Shown here: positions 36,301 through 43,274 of the stretch, one piece after another
How the letters are laid out: each line of letters opens with the position of its first letter
Numbering within the stretch: the first letter of the stretch is position 1
Origin: Bradyrhizobium sp. 141
GTDB taxonomy: Bacteria; Pseudomonadota; Alphaproteobacteria; Rhizobiales; Xanthobacteraceae
Length of the DNA: 64,000 bases
Reading direction: 5' to 3'
NCBI RefSeq assembly: GCF_023074055.1
Contig: NZ_JADPKR010000115.1
Span: forward strand, 246,303 to 310,302
Translations under genes and position numbers: made by a program
The notes under the pieces: generated by a model
The model's database searches: none
Told to the model about the DNA's origin: nothing
The model's input: only the letters and a program-made list of their open reading frames with translations

Positions 36301-36755
36301 GACGGCTCCAGCTGATCGAAGGGCAAGGTGTTCAATCGCGGAAACACCAGGACCTCACAGGAGGGGTCGAGCGCGTGAATGACACTGCCCAGCCGCTCCG
36401 CCCTGTTCTCGCTCTCGGCGAGAAAAACGATGCCGCTGCGTCCAGACTGTTTCCATTGGGCAAGCAGATGGAGCGCCAGCACGCCGAGCGGCGACGAAGA
36501 CGAGATCGTGGCGCGCTGCGCCGCTTTGCTCTTCCTTGGCGACGTCTTGTTTGGCAACGCCTTCTTCGGTGGCGTCTTCTTCGGGAGCGGCTTCTTCGGC
36601 AGCGTCTTGGCCACCCGCGCCTTTTTGGTAAGCCTCACTTGAATCCGTTTCTGGTCGTAAACCGTCGTCAACTGAACACCAGCCGCCCTCATTTTCGATT
36701 CGGCGACTTCTCGCCATGCATATGGGATTTGCCCCGCGAACGCACCTGGTGGCAA
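33378..36755 (-). CDS. Second Mfd-like translocase with lysine-rich N-terminal tail
   Basis: 1125 residues from GTG 36755; ATG 36692 (MRAAGVQLTTVYDQ) gives 1104. A basic tail of PKK-type repeats (LPKKPLPKKTPPKKALPNK, about 52-70) precedes the Mfd order of parts: a UvrB-like module, a CarD-like segment (GTVVIHLQRGLGVLDG), a translocase core with GDVGFGKTE (about 627) and DEEQHFG (about 730), SATPIPRTL, QLRGRVGRG, and a TRCF-like C-terminus. It is complete, not a fragment. Compared with the mfd at 6006-9524 it is diverged throughout. It may couple repair to transcription under special conditions or act on another blocked complex. Upstream the leftward terminator at 36893-36925 isolates its promoter. 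Confidence 0.85.
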   Translation of the reverse strand: MPPGAFAGQIPYAWREVAESKMRAAGVQLTTVYDQKRIQVRLTKKARVAKTLPKKPLPKKTPPKKALPNKTSPRKSKAAQRATISSSSPLGVLALHLLAQWKQSGRSGIVFLAESENRAERLGSVIHALDPSCEVLVFPRLNTLPFDQLEPSHELAGRRASVLRRLAKSKKPLFLVSTAEAVMERLPPPASLARLSLSLKVGGTFSERDLEPRLESLGYDLEDEPDYPGGALFHGQTFEIFPAGALGPFRIEHSDRAIKRIVAFDPNEHRIIFETKELLVDPMSERLGLAGKGGKRASLFDYCGPAKWIADAGVPVHADGWLDTIEEAAPRAEREREYLARRDWKQLSKGMKVLPRASSFQTIPEFSKLTSSRKALRGFVEETRRAGSRLILVAAQEDDLRVMERMSGLKAQRCDDWDEATRGRSGEAALLADLDAGFVVPGKKPLVIVTASDVLGSRAHHPQPMARAWSAAFEHADVPEQGTVVIHLQRGLGVLDGLQTVNTGGGSLREMIRLKFAGDNAVLVPPPDLALMWPYAAELGKLSLDKADGSTWWARRTSAEREIQAAGKALAKHISQRRRRRGEKLVPPGSAYEKFVARFPYFTTSDQAKAIADVLDDLASGHPMDRVICGDVGFGKTEVALRAAAAVVLSGKQVAIAVPTTVLARQHVATFQKRFAPFGIEVGNLSRATSGAELRETREGLRGGRIKVVIGTQALTGKDVKFDDLGLVIIDEEQHFGAAEKAKLSGLAKNVHVLMMSATPIPRTLAAGLAGFRDLSVIASPPVHRLPVATRIAPLSDAAIASALLREQRRHGQSFLICPRIQDLDPMLARVQAVAGDLRIVCLHGRLAADEIDDRMMSFVEGRADVLLATNIVESGLDIPRANTIVVCWPEKFGLAQLHQLRGRVGRGGIRAFAHLLTETASGQSEKRLAVLEEFSRPGAGFAISERDLDLRGAGDLFSEQQSGHVQVFGPVLYSHLLKMASEKLDEGQAVWVPDLNLPVADMLPETYVQSEPVRLELYARAARCTDEDDLEDLEEETSRRFGPLPKVARDFFAAARLRFECKRRGIVRLDVGPEAAAATFLPGRLRKSRGKSLQRDGDRVVYHAKMQDAPFERVEELFELLDEG

Positions 36756-36892
36756 CGTTCGGCGCGGCGCCGCGATCCCGACACATAGGCTGTTTGATCA
36801 AGCTCTGGATCGGAACTGGCGCGGCGCGGGATCTGCGTCTGTCGATGCGACGCTTGGCGCGATTGTAAACGTTCTGCGCGCAGGGAGCCACG

Positions 36893-36925
36893 AAAAAGCC
36901 CCAGCGCTTGGAGCCACGCTGGGGC
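36893..36925 (-). terminator. Leftward rho-independent terminator
   Basis: The stem GCCCCAGCG / CGCTGGGGC has a 10-base loop and TTTTT after it on the minus strand only. It ends something transcribed leftward from the right, yet no convincing leftward gene lies there, which points to the non-coding stretch 36930-37180. Confidence 0.75.
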
Positions 36926-36929
36926 GTTT

Positions 36930-37180
36930 CGTTCAAAATGAATCGGTTAAGCAATGACGTCTTCATAGCAGCGGATTCGCCGCGCGCTTGTGAACTGGTT
37001 CACACGTCTTGCAACAGACAAACGACCTCGGGGGACCGAGGTCGCCAACCTTTGTGGGGAAGGTTTTCTCTCGGCCCGGGGGCTTGGGGGCTTGGGGATG
37101 AGCCGAGAGCCAGGATTCGACGCCTGCCGCGCGCAGTCGTTCCAAACGTGCTGGTCGGAAATCCGCGGGCACGTTCCGTC
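36930..37180 (-). ncRNA. Candidate structured RNA, unassigned
   Basis: Four consecutive hairpins: GTGAAC-TG-GTTCAC (36990-37003), CGACCTCGG-GGGA-CCGAGGTCG (37023-37044), AACCTT/AAGGTT (37047-37065) and CTCTCGGC/GCCGAGAG (37068-37109). An outer GCGGATT/AATCCGC pair (36971-36977 with 37159-37165) could close them. The terminator at 36893-36925 faces leftward and favours minus-strand transcription. I compared it by eye with tmRNA, RNase P, SRP RNA and 6S RNA and could not assign it; 6S RNA remains possible on size and shape. The rest of the 513-base gap holds nothing else. Confidence 0.4.
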
Positions 37181-37268
37181 TGCCCCATCACGCCGGAGCG
37201 GGATACCGCATCCCCGGTTTGAGTGCGCACGCGCCGCGCGCTACGATGGCCCTTTTACGGAGGCTCAT

Positions 37269-37508
37269 TTGAAACCATTCATTGTCATCGCCGCCATCGC
37301 GCTGCTTGCGAGCGCTCCCGCCCGCTCACAGGCGCTGGTCGATCCCAACAAGGTTGCTCCCGAATACCGCGAGGCGGCCGAGAAGCGCCGGGCCGAGCAG
37401 CTGCGCCAGCGCGAATGCGCGCTGAAGGCGGACCTCGAAAAGGTGCTGCCCAGGGACCGCACCGCCTTTCTGAACCAGTGCCTGGACACGATGGCGGCCA
37501 AGCAATAG
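37269..37508 (+). CDS. Small secreted PsiF-like protein
   Basis: 79 residues from TTG 37269, chosen because GGAGG lies 5 bases upstream and the product begins with a signal peptide (KPFIVIAAIALLASAPARSQA). The mature part is helical with two cysteines in a C-x(n)-L...R..F...CL arrangement (RECALKADLEKVLPRDRTAFLNQCLD) reminiscent of PsiF repeats. Periplasmic; function unknown. The family likeness is tentative. Confidence 0.6.
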   Translation: MKPFIVIAAIALLASAPARSQALVDPNKVAPEYREAAEKRRAEQLRQRECALKADLEKVLPRDRTAFLNQCLDTMAAKQ

Positions 37509-37655
37509 CGGCCGACAGCCTGTTTCCAACCGGCATCTTCTGCGGCCGGCCGATGGCGCTTGGCCGCGCGCGTTCCAGCCGCGAAGCCATTCAAGCTTTC
37601 TTCAGACATTTGGGATCAGCTGAAGATCCATTTTCAAAGTCATTGTCGTGCGCGC

Positions 37656-37940
37656 ATGAGTTCAGTCCAGATTCAGTGCACGCGGTGCAAGAACGTGTTT
37701 CGCGATCGCGCCGGGCGGTTGCAGGACGGCTATTCCAGGCAATGTCCGAGTTGCGAGGTGGTGCTGTTCTTCGCCGAGGACTCCCAACATCCCTTCATCA
37801 AGCGCGCGATGCGCAATGCGCGCAAGGCCCGCAAGGAGATGCGCGAGGCTGATGCGGCAAGACGAGCTGCTCCGGAGCCGCGCGCGACGCGATCGAGATC
37901 GCTCGCTGGACGGACGCGATCGGCGGGACGCCAGGACTAG
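37656..37940 (+). CDS. Small zinc-ribbon protein with basic tail
   Basis: 94 residues from ATG 37656. Residues 6-35 form a zinc ribbon (IQCTRCKNVFRD ... SRQCPSCEVVLFF), followed by a strongly basic helical tail (FIKRAMRNARKARKEMREAD, then many Arg). The tail suggests nucleic-acid contact. It converges with the NUDIX gene, stop to stop with one base between. Role unknown. Confidence 0.65.
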   Translation: MSSVQIQCTRCKNVFRDRAGRLQDGYSRQCPSCEVVLFFAEDSQHPFIKRAMRNARKARKEMREADAARRAAPEPRATRSRSLAGRTRSAGRQD

Positions 37941-37941
37941 C

Positions 37942-38346
37942 TCACCTCCGCTTCTGCTTCCTCGGAAACAGGCGGTCGCGGATGTAGCGCGAGGTCGCCG
38001 TCAGTCGGATGCCGCGTGGTTTCTGCCAGGCGGCGCGGTCGATCTCCTTCTTGTCGCCAATCGCCAGCCTGCCTTTGGCCGTCTTGGCAATGAAGATCGC
38101 GTCGCTCATCTTGCGGCCGGAGCGCTTGTTCCTCGCCGTCACTTCCTTCCAGAGGCTGATCCTGCCGAGCTTCAGCTTGGGCAGCTCCTCCCTGATCTCC
38201 CGCCGCAGGCAATCCTTGTCGGACTCGCGCGCACGCTTGCGGCCGCCCGGGAACATCCACAGGCCGTCCGACCGGCGCCTAACCAACAATACTTTGCCGC
38301 GCCTCGCGGCAACCAACTTGGAAGACTTCGCCATCGCTTCCGTCAT
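37942..38346 (-). CDS. NUDIX hydrolase
   Basis: 134 residues. The Nudix box is intact: GGRKRARESDKDCLRREI continuing REE, matching G-x5-E-x7-R-E-U-x-E-E. The preceding WMFPGG is also typical. It hydrolyses a nucleoside diphosphate linked to another group, with Mg2+; the substrate is not predictable from sequence. The C-terminus is basic (RLFPRKQKRR). Confidence 0.9.
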   Translation of the reverse strand: MTEAMAKSSKLVAARRGKVLLVRRRSDGLWMFPGGRKRARESDKDCLRREIREELPKLKLGRISLWKEVTARNKRSGRKMSDAIFIAKTAKGRLAIGDKKEIDRAAWQKPRGIRLTATSRYIRDRLFPRKQKRR

Positions 38347-38476
38347 TGAAACAGAATCGGCCCAATCCTAACTTGTCTAGTGGAACAGACAAGTTTGCGA
38401 CAGACTTTGATCACAGGCCGCGCGCCGTCGGGACCCGGCGAGACATCGCGGGCAGATCGCGCCGTTCGAGGCGAGA

Positions 38477-39562
38477 TCAGCCCTCGCCCGCCCCTGCCCG
38501 ATCCTCCGTCCTGATCCAGGCCATCATCATCTCCCAGGCCACCGACAGGATGATCGGTCCGATGAACAGGCCGACGATGCCGTGAGCGAGCGTGCCGCCG
38601 ATCACGCCGACGAAGATCACGATGGTCGGCGTGGTCAGGCCCCGCCCCATGACGAGCGGCTTCAACATGGTGTCGATGAAGCCGACCAGGACGAGAAACA
38701 CGGTGAGCAGCAGCGCCGTGGTGACGTCCTTGGCGGTCCAGATCCAGATGATCACCGGCAGCAGCACGAGGAAGGCGCCGATCTGCACGATCGAAAGCAG
38801 CAGCACGATGAAGGCGAGAAGGCCGGCGCTCGGCACCGCCGCGAGCTTGAAGCCGATGCCGGCGAGCAGTGCCTGCACGATCGCGACACCGATCACGCCC
38901 TGGGCTACGGCGCGGATGGTCGCGCCCGCAAGCGACAGGAAATGCTCGGTCTGCTCCGGCACGATGCGAAACAGGAAGCCGCGGCCGGCCGCGACCAGCC
39001 TCGGCCCATGCGGAAACAAAAAGCCCGCTACGAACACCGAGACCAGAAACTGGAGCGTGCCGACGCCGGCATCGCCCGCGAGCGAAAGCAGCGGGCCCGC
39101 CAGCGGCTGGAGATACGGCGCCACCTCGCGCACCACCGTACGGATGTTGGTATAGGCCTGGTCCCAGAGGTCGTAGAGCCAGGGTCCGACGAGCGGCCAC
39201 GATTTCAGCTGCTCGGGCGCCGCCTGAAGCGCCAGGTCGCCGGTGCCGAGCTGCTGCGCCAGCTCGCGCACCCCGTCCACCGCGCTGATGCCGAGCCAGG
39301 TCGCCGGGCCAATGACGATGCCGAGCGTGATCAGGGTCAGGATCGCTGCTGCGGTCTTGGGCCGGCCGCCGAGGACTTTGGCGACCCAGCTGAAGGCTGG
39401 ATAGAACGCAACGGCGAGCACGCCGCTCCAGGCCAGGATCGGCACGAACGGGCGGATGATCAGGAAGGTCCAGATGATCAGCAGGGCGAGCAGGCCGAGC
39501 CGGATCACGAGCTGGATGACGTCCTCTCCGGTCAGGAGCTGACGGAGACTTTTCACGGGCAC
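38477..39562 (-). CDS. AI-2E family transporter (PerM-like, UPF0118)
   Basis: 361 residues with about seven to eight membrane segments and the family's start pattern (LLALLIIWTFLIIRPFVPILAWSGVLAVAFYP). The late conserved block GLTTPTIVIFVGVIGGTLAHGIVGLFIGP is present. Members export small molecules or act as Na+/H+ antiporters; the AI-2 link holds for E. coli TqsA only, so the substrate here is open. Confidence 0.88.
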   Translation of the reverse strand: MPVKSLRQLLTGEDVIQLVIRLGLLALLIIWTFLIIRPFVPILAWSGVLAVAFYPAFSWVAKVLGGRPKTAAAILTLITLGIVIGPATWLGISAVDGVRELAQQLGTGDLALQAAPEQLKSWPLVGPWLYDLWDQAYTNIRTVVREVAPYLQPLAGPLLSLAGDAGVGTLQFLVSVFVAGFLFPHGPRLVAAGRGFLFRIVPEQTEHFLSLAGATIRAVAQGVIGVAIVQALLAGIGFKLAAVPSAGLLAFIVLLLSIVQIGAFLVLLPVIIWIWTAKDVTTALLLTVFLVLVGFIDTMLKPLVMGRGLTTPTIVIFVGVIGGTLAHGIVGLFIGPIILSVAWEMMMAWIRTEDRAGAGEG

Positions 39563-39825
39563 TGCTTTCCTTGCGGCATGAACGCAACTTCCGGTGCTTG
39601 CGAGGCCTAGCCGTTATTGCCAGCAACGCATCCGGCGTCAAGACGACTGGAACCGCCCCGGGCCCACGATTGGGAACACATCGGACCGTTCCGCATTCCG
39701 AGACGGGCCCGCAACGCGGCCGGGCTTGGCTAACGCCCGTTAACCGGATTTCCCCGCGCCGGTTTACGCCGCTGCAAACGCCCGTGACTACCGTGGGTCG
39801 AACTCACCAAGAAGCATTCGGCGCA

Positions 39826-40053
39826 ATGGCCAACACCATCTGGACGATCGAACAATTCACCTGTGCGGGTTGCGGCATGAACTACACCGCGACCAGGGAG
39901 GAGCACAGCGAAGCCCACGCCGGCAGCTTCAAATGCAGCATCTGCAACGGCGTGGTGCACGCCTGGTCCGGCAAACACCATTTCTTCGGTTGGCAAGCCG
40001 TGAAGACGCGGCCGCCCGTGTTCGGGAGGCGCTGGGCGGACGTCGAGTGGTAG
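39826..40053 (+). CDS. Small zinc-ribbon protein, unknown function
   Basis: 75 residues from ATG 39826 (MANTIWTIEQF). The pairs FTCAGCGMNYTA and FKCSICNGVVHAW make a zinc ribbon; the C-terminus is aromatic (HHFFGWQAV ... RRWADVEW). The frame is open further upstream, but those codons look non-coding. Upstream, 39563-39825 is divergent promoter space with no other feature seen. Confidence 0.65.
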   Translation: MANTIWTIEQFTCAGCGMNYTATREEHSEAHAGSFKCSICNGVVHAWSGKHHFFGWQAVKTRPPVFGRRWADVEW

Positions 40054-40204
40054 GCCTGCCCGCCCACCACGCGCGCACCTCCGATGACGCCGCGCGGTGA
40101 TGCGAGACGGACCGGAGGATCGGCCCAATTGCACCGGCGCCGTTTGGACTCCGTTCACCGATCGCCGCTAGATCAGGACGGATCCCTCGCGCCGAACAGC
40201 AGAC

Positions 40205-40507
40205 ATGGCCGACCTCAACGCCGTCCTTACCAGGCTCAACGACCGCCTGCTCCGCCTCGAGGGCGAGCTGTTCGTGCTGCGCTCGCTGGCGCGCGCCACG
40301 CTGACGGCGGGCGACGACCATGCGGCGCGCATGCGCAAGCTGGTCGAAGCCGCGAAGATCGCGCTCGACGACGAGGCCAAGCGCCCGCTGGACAAGCCGA
40401 CACGCAAATATGTCGATGCCGCCACCGCGCTGGTGGAGGAATTGCTGGTCGAGCCGACCCCGGCTCGGCCGCTGTTCACGGTGATCGACGGCGGCCGGCG
40501 CGACTGA
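40205..40507 (+). CDS. Helical conserved-looking protein, unknown function
   Basis: 100 residues. The first 60 form heptad-like helices (LNAVLTRLNDRLLRLEGELFVLRSLAR), followed by KPTRKYVDAATALVEELLVE. No signal or membrane segment. Codon use is resident-like. No family recognised. Confidence 0.65.
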   Translation: MADLNAVLTRLNDRLLRLEGELFVLRSLARATLTAGDDHAARMRKLVEAAKIALDDEAKRPLDKPTRKYVDAATALVEELLVEPTPARPLFTVIDGGRRD

Positions 40508-40534
40508 GCGCGCCCGCCTCAGCACGGCGATCGG

Positions 40535-40954
40535 TTATCGCCCGTACATTCCGGGCGCCCGTGCGCCGTTCGGATAGCACTGCCCCTGCGAATAATTGTA
40601 ATCGTAGCCGTGCGGACAAAGCCCGCCGCGTCGGCCGTATTGCTCGGCTCGTCCATAGGCGCCCGGCGCATGCGCACCATTCGGATAGCAGCTGCCGGTC
40701 GAGTAATTGTAATCGTAACCGTGCGGGCACAGGCCACCACGGCGCCCATAGCCTGGTCCGGGATCCCGGGTGTAGACACCCGGCGCATGATAATCGTTGG
40801 GATAGCAGCGGCCGTTCGAGTGGTTGTAATCATAGCCGTGCGGACATTGTCCGCCCGGACCACCTCTGAACTGAACTTGCTCCACCATGGGCCCCGGCGA
40901 TGCCGCAGGCACGGTTGCAAATGCAAGCAGGCCAGCCAGCGCAAGCTCGATCAT
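40535..40954 (-). CDS. Secreted protein with three tandem Cys-containing CPHGYDYN repeats
   Basis: 139 residues. A short signal (MIELALAGLLAFATVPAASP) is followed by three units of about 34-39 residues. Each has CPHGYDYNxSxGxCYPN followed by HAPG or RAPG and a Tyr, spaced by GRRGGL. The two Cys of each unit could form an intra-repeat disulfide. Probably a periplasmic or surface-exposed repeat protein. The DNA repeats are only partly identical, so they are old duplications. Function unknown. Confidence 0.75.
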   Translation of the reverse strand: MIELALAGLLAFATVPAASPGPMVEQVQFRGGPGGQCPHGYDYNHSNGRCYPNDYHAPGVYTRDPGPGYGRRGGLCPHGYDYNYSTGSCYPNGAHAPGAYGRAEQYGRRGGLCPHGYDYNYSQGQCYPNGARAPGMYGR

Positions 40955-41115
40955 GACGTCTCCTCCAAATCACGGGGACAAGCCTAGCAGGATTCGTGTC
41001 CCACGAAACGACCCGCGGATTGAGCCATGGTCGGCCTGAACCATGAATGAACCGGTCTCGAACTGCGACGATGCGCCGTCCCCCAATCCACGCAAGAGCC
41101 GGCCTCGCAGCCGCG

Positions 41116-41334
41116 CTAGATCACCGTGGAATTCTCCGCCTTGAGCCGGCTGAGGCCTGCCTCGATGATCGCGATCTCCTCGTCGATCTGGCCGATCGGC
41201 AGGCTGAAATCATAGCCGGATTTGCTCTTCAGATCGACCGCGAGCCGCTGCCTGTGCATCATCAGCTCGTCGAGCCCGCGGCGGTTCTTCAGCCGCACGT
41301 AGCTGTCGACGATCTGCTCAATGGCGCTCGGCAT
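41116..41334 (-). CDS. Small helical protein, unknown function
   Basis: 72 residues from ATG 41334 (MPSAIEQIVDSYV). Two helices: VRLKNRRGLDELMMHRQRLAV and IGQIDEEIAIIEAGLSRLKAE. Hydrophilic, no signal. The frame continues upstream to 41463 but that part has poor composition. No family recognised. Confidence 0.6.
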   Translation of the reverse strand: MPSAIEQIVDSYVRLKNRRGLDELMMHRQRLAVDLKSKSGYDFSLPIGQIDEEIAIIEAGLSRLKAENSTVI

Positions 41335-41674
41335 GACATCTGTCCCGGCGAAAAGGCCCGCGCGGCGCACCCACGCCGGCGGGACATTTCGGTGTCGCGG
41401 TACGCAATACAAATCCGCGACGGATTCGTCGATACGCCAGGCTGGTTGAGATCGTATTACCAATTCGATGATTTCGTGATGCGCGGCATGAAAAGGCCGC
41501 TGACGATTGCGCCAGCGGCCAAAGCCGGGTTCAAAAACGGATGCGGGTTGAAATGTCGCCAGCCCCGGGTTGGCCCACTCTTATCAGCCGACCAAGGTTA
41601 TCTCTGTTCAAAACGAAACACAGGAACCGGCTTTTCGTCCCGCTTGCCGTCCGACCGCGGCGGCGCGGCAAACG
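41335..41674. other. 340-base gap; only a leftward terminator
   Basis: Apart from the hairpin at 41491-41520 no gene or regulatory site was recognised here. Confidence 0.5.
41491..41520 (-). terminator. Leftward rho-independent terminator
   Basis: The stem GGCCGCTG / CAGCGGCC (41495-41502 with 41513-41520) has a 10-base loop and a T run on the minus strand. It would end the transcript of the gene at 41675-41956. Confidence 0.7.
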
Positions 41675-41956
41675 CTAGTCGGTGACACAGAAGTAAGTGC
41701 GCGGCCATCTGCGATAGGCGCTGTAACGGTAATGCGGCCGGTAAGCGTAGCCGCGATAGAGCGCCGGCGGCTCCTCGCCGTAATAGGCGCGGTGATAGAA
41801 ATTGGTGACCGGCCCTCGGGCGCAACGATAGGTATCCCAGATCGGCCCCACGAACGGCGCGATCCCGGTTTCGGGCGGCACGGCCGGATGCCCGCCCGCA
41901 TGGGCCGGAATGGCTGCAAGCAGTGTCGCGAAAAGGAAAAACCAGGCGCTTCGCAT
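41675..41956 (-). CDS. Small secreted Tyr/Arg-rich protein
   Basis: 93 residues from ATG 41956, with GGGAG 7 bases upstream. Signal peptide MRSAWFFLFATLLAAIPAHA, then GIAPFVGPIWDTYRC and a Tyr/Arg-rich end (YRGYAYRPHYRYSAYRRW), with two Cys overall. Periplasmic. No family recognised. Confidence 0.65.
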   Translation of the reverse strand: MRSAWFFLFATLLAAIPAHAGGHPAVPPETGIAPFVGPIWDTYRCARGPVTNFYHRAYYGEEPPALYRGYAYRPHYRYSAYRRWPRTYFCVTD

Positions 41957-42148
41957 GCGCTCGCTCCCGAACCGGTGCAATGCCCGCCATGGAAGCACCG
42001 CAAGGGCCGGCAGCGCAATCAGGGCGTTCATCGCGCCCGGCACCTCGGCGCATTGTTGATAACCCGTGCAAACGCTGTGCGGGTGGTGACAGGGCGTCGG
42101 GACGTGTTATCGGGGGATGACGCAGTTGCGAGACCGGATCGGACACCC

Positions 42149-42736
42149 ATGCGCATTACCCTCGTCGGCTCCCGCCATTTCGGCGTGACCACCCTGAACA
42201 TGCTCCGGGAGCACAGCGTCTCGATCGTCCGGGTCGTGGTGGCCGATGCCGAGGATCGCCTCGCCGCGACCGCCGCGGCGGCCGGCATCGAGGTCGTGGT
42301 GCAGGCCAATCCGAAGCTGGTGGTGGCCTCCGAGATTGCCCCTGATACCGATCTGATCATCACGGCGCACAGCCACGCCCGGATCGGCAAGGACGCGCTC
42401 GCCGCCGCCACGTTCGGCGGCATCGGCTATCACCCCTCGCTGCTGCCGCGCCATCGCGGCAAGGCCGCCGTGGAATGGACCATCAAGGAAGGCGATCCGA
42501 TCGCCGGCGGCACGATCTACCACCTCGCCGACCGCATGGATGCCGGCGCCATTGCCGCCCAGGACTGGTGCTTCGTCAAGAAGGGCGAGACGGCGCGGGA
42601 GCTATGGGAGCGCGCGCTGGCGCCCCTCGGCCTCAAATTGCTGGCTGACGTGATCGACTACGCCAAGGTCCACAAGGCGCTGCCCGCCAAGACTCAAGAC
42701 GAGCAGTTCGCGACCTCCGCGCCAAGCCTGTCCTAA
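42149..42736 (+). CDS. Formyltransferase-fold protein with altered catalytic Asn
   Basis: 195 residues from ATG 42149. The Rossmann-like formyltransferase N domain is clear (MRITLVGSRHFGVTTLNML, GIGYHPSLLPRHRGKAAVEW, GTIYHLADRMDAGAI). The catalytic His and the later Asp are in place. In the loop that reads (I/V)N-x-H-x-SLLP in Fmt, PurN and ArnA, the Asn is Gly (GIGYH). The C-terminal Fmt domain is absent. It could use a different one-carbon donor or a sugar-nucleotide substrate, or have lost transferase activity. Confidence 0.8.
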   Translation: MRITLVGSRHFGVTTLNMLREHSVSIVRVVVADAEDRLAATAAAAGIEVVVQANPKLVVASEIAPDTDLIITAHSHARIGKDALAAATFGGIGYHPSLLPRHRGKAAVEWTIKEGDPIAGGTIYHLADRMDAGAIAAQDWCFVKKGETARELWERALAPLGLKLLADVIDYAKVHKALPAKTQDEQFATSAPSLS

Positions 42737-42819
42737 AGGCGCCTCTCCTGACGTTTACCCTTAACGTGAAGCCGTATTGATTTTGCTTCGAAAACTGGCA
42801 CCAGAAACGCAAATAAACC

Positions 42820-42842
42820 ATTGTTCCCACAGGAACAATTTT
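42820..42842 (+). terminator. Hairpin ATTGTTCC-CACA-GGAACAAT with short T run
   Basis: A perfect 8-bp stem with a 4-base loop is followed by TTT, about 80 bases after the formyltransferase-like stop and 80 before the next gene. It may be a terminator; a dyad operator for 42924 is the alternative. Confidence 0.45.
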
Positions 42843-42923
42843 CGATTTGGCGTCGCAACAAATTTCCGTCACATTTGGTCCAGATAAGCGACAGCATATC
42901 AGACAGATTCAAGGACGGAATTT

Positions 42924-43274
42924 ATGCGTTTTGCTCGCATCGCGGTGTTCTGTGCCGCTTCAGTTTTCACCGGCACCCTAGCCGCGTCCGCCTTGGCCCA
43001 GACCCCCTATGACGGCAACTGGCAGGTCACGATCGTGACCAAGAGCGGCTCCTGCGAACCCACCGCGAGCTCCATGCTGACGGTTGCCGACGGCAAGATC
43101 ACTGCGCCCGGCGCTAACGTTTCCGGCACCATCGGCAGTGGGGGACTTGTGAAAGTTTCGATCAATGGTGCATATGCTAACGGTCAACTCAGCGGCAACG
43201 CCGGATCGGGGAAGTGGAATGGAGCATCTGCAGGCATACCGTGCAGCGGGCGATGGGAAGCATCGCGCCAATAA
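42924..43274 (+). CDS. Small secreted beta-rich protein
   Basis: 116 residues. A signal peptide (MRFARIAVFCAASVFTGTLA, cleaved near ALAQ) precedes a beta-rich domain (YDGNWQVTIVTKSG, GNAGSGKWNG, PCSGRWEA) with two Cys. Its 3' end overlaps the next gene by 56 bases in another frame, so the pair is probably one transcript. Function unknown. Confidence 0.7.
   Translation: MRFARIAVFCAASVFTGTLAASALAQTPYDGNWQVTIVTKSGSCEPTASSMLTVADGKITAPGANVSGTIGSGGLVKVSINGAYANGQLSGNAGSGKWNGASAGIPCSGRWEASRQ

Noticed and set aside
36355..36966. 203-codon leftward frame over the start of the Mfd-like gene
   Set aside because: Runs through the terminator at 36893-36925 and continues as a shadow frame inside the Mfd-like gene.
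36963..37172. 69-codon leftward frame in the hairpin-rich region
   Set aside because: It is composed of the hairpin arms themselves and has no ribosome site.
36990..37180. tmRNA (two-piece) or RNase P RNA
   Set aside because: A GGATTCGAC stretch and T-arm-like hairpin suggested tmRNA, but there is no tag-coding frame, no CCA-ended acceptor piece and no conserved RNase P core.
42832..42856. EcfG (general stress) promoter at GGAAC
   Set aside because: The GGAAC is part of a perfect hairpin and no CGTT-like -10 follows at 16-17 bases.
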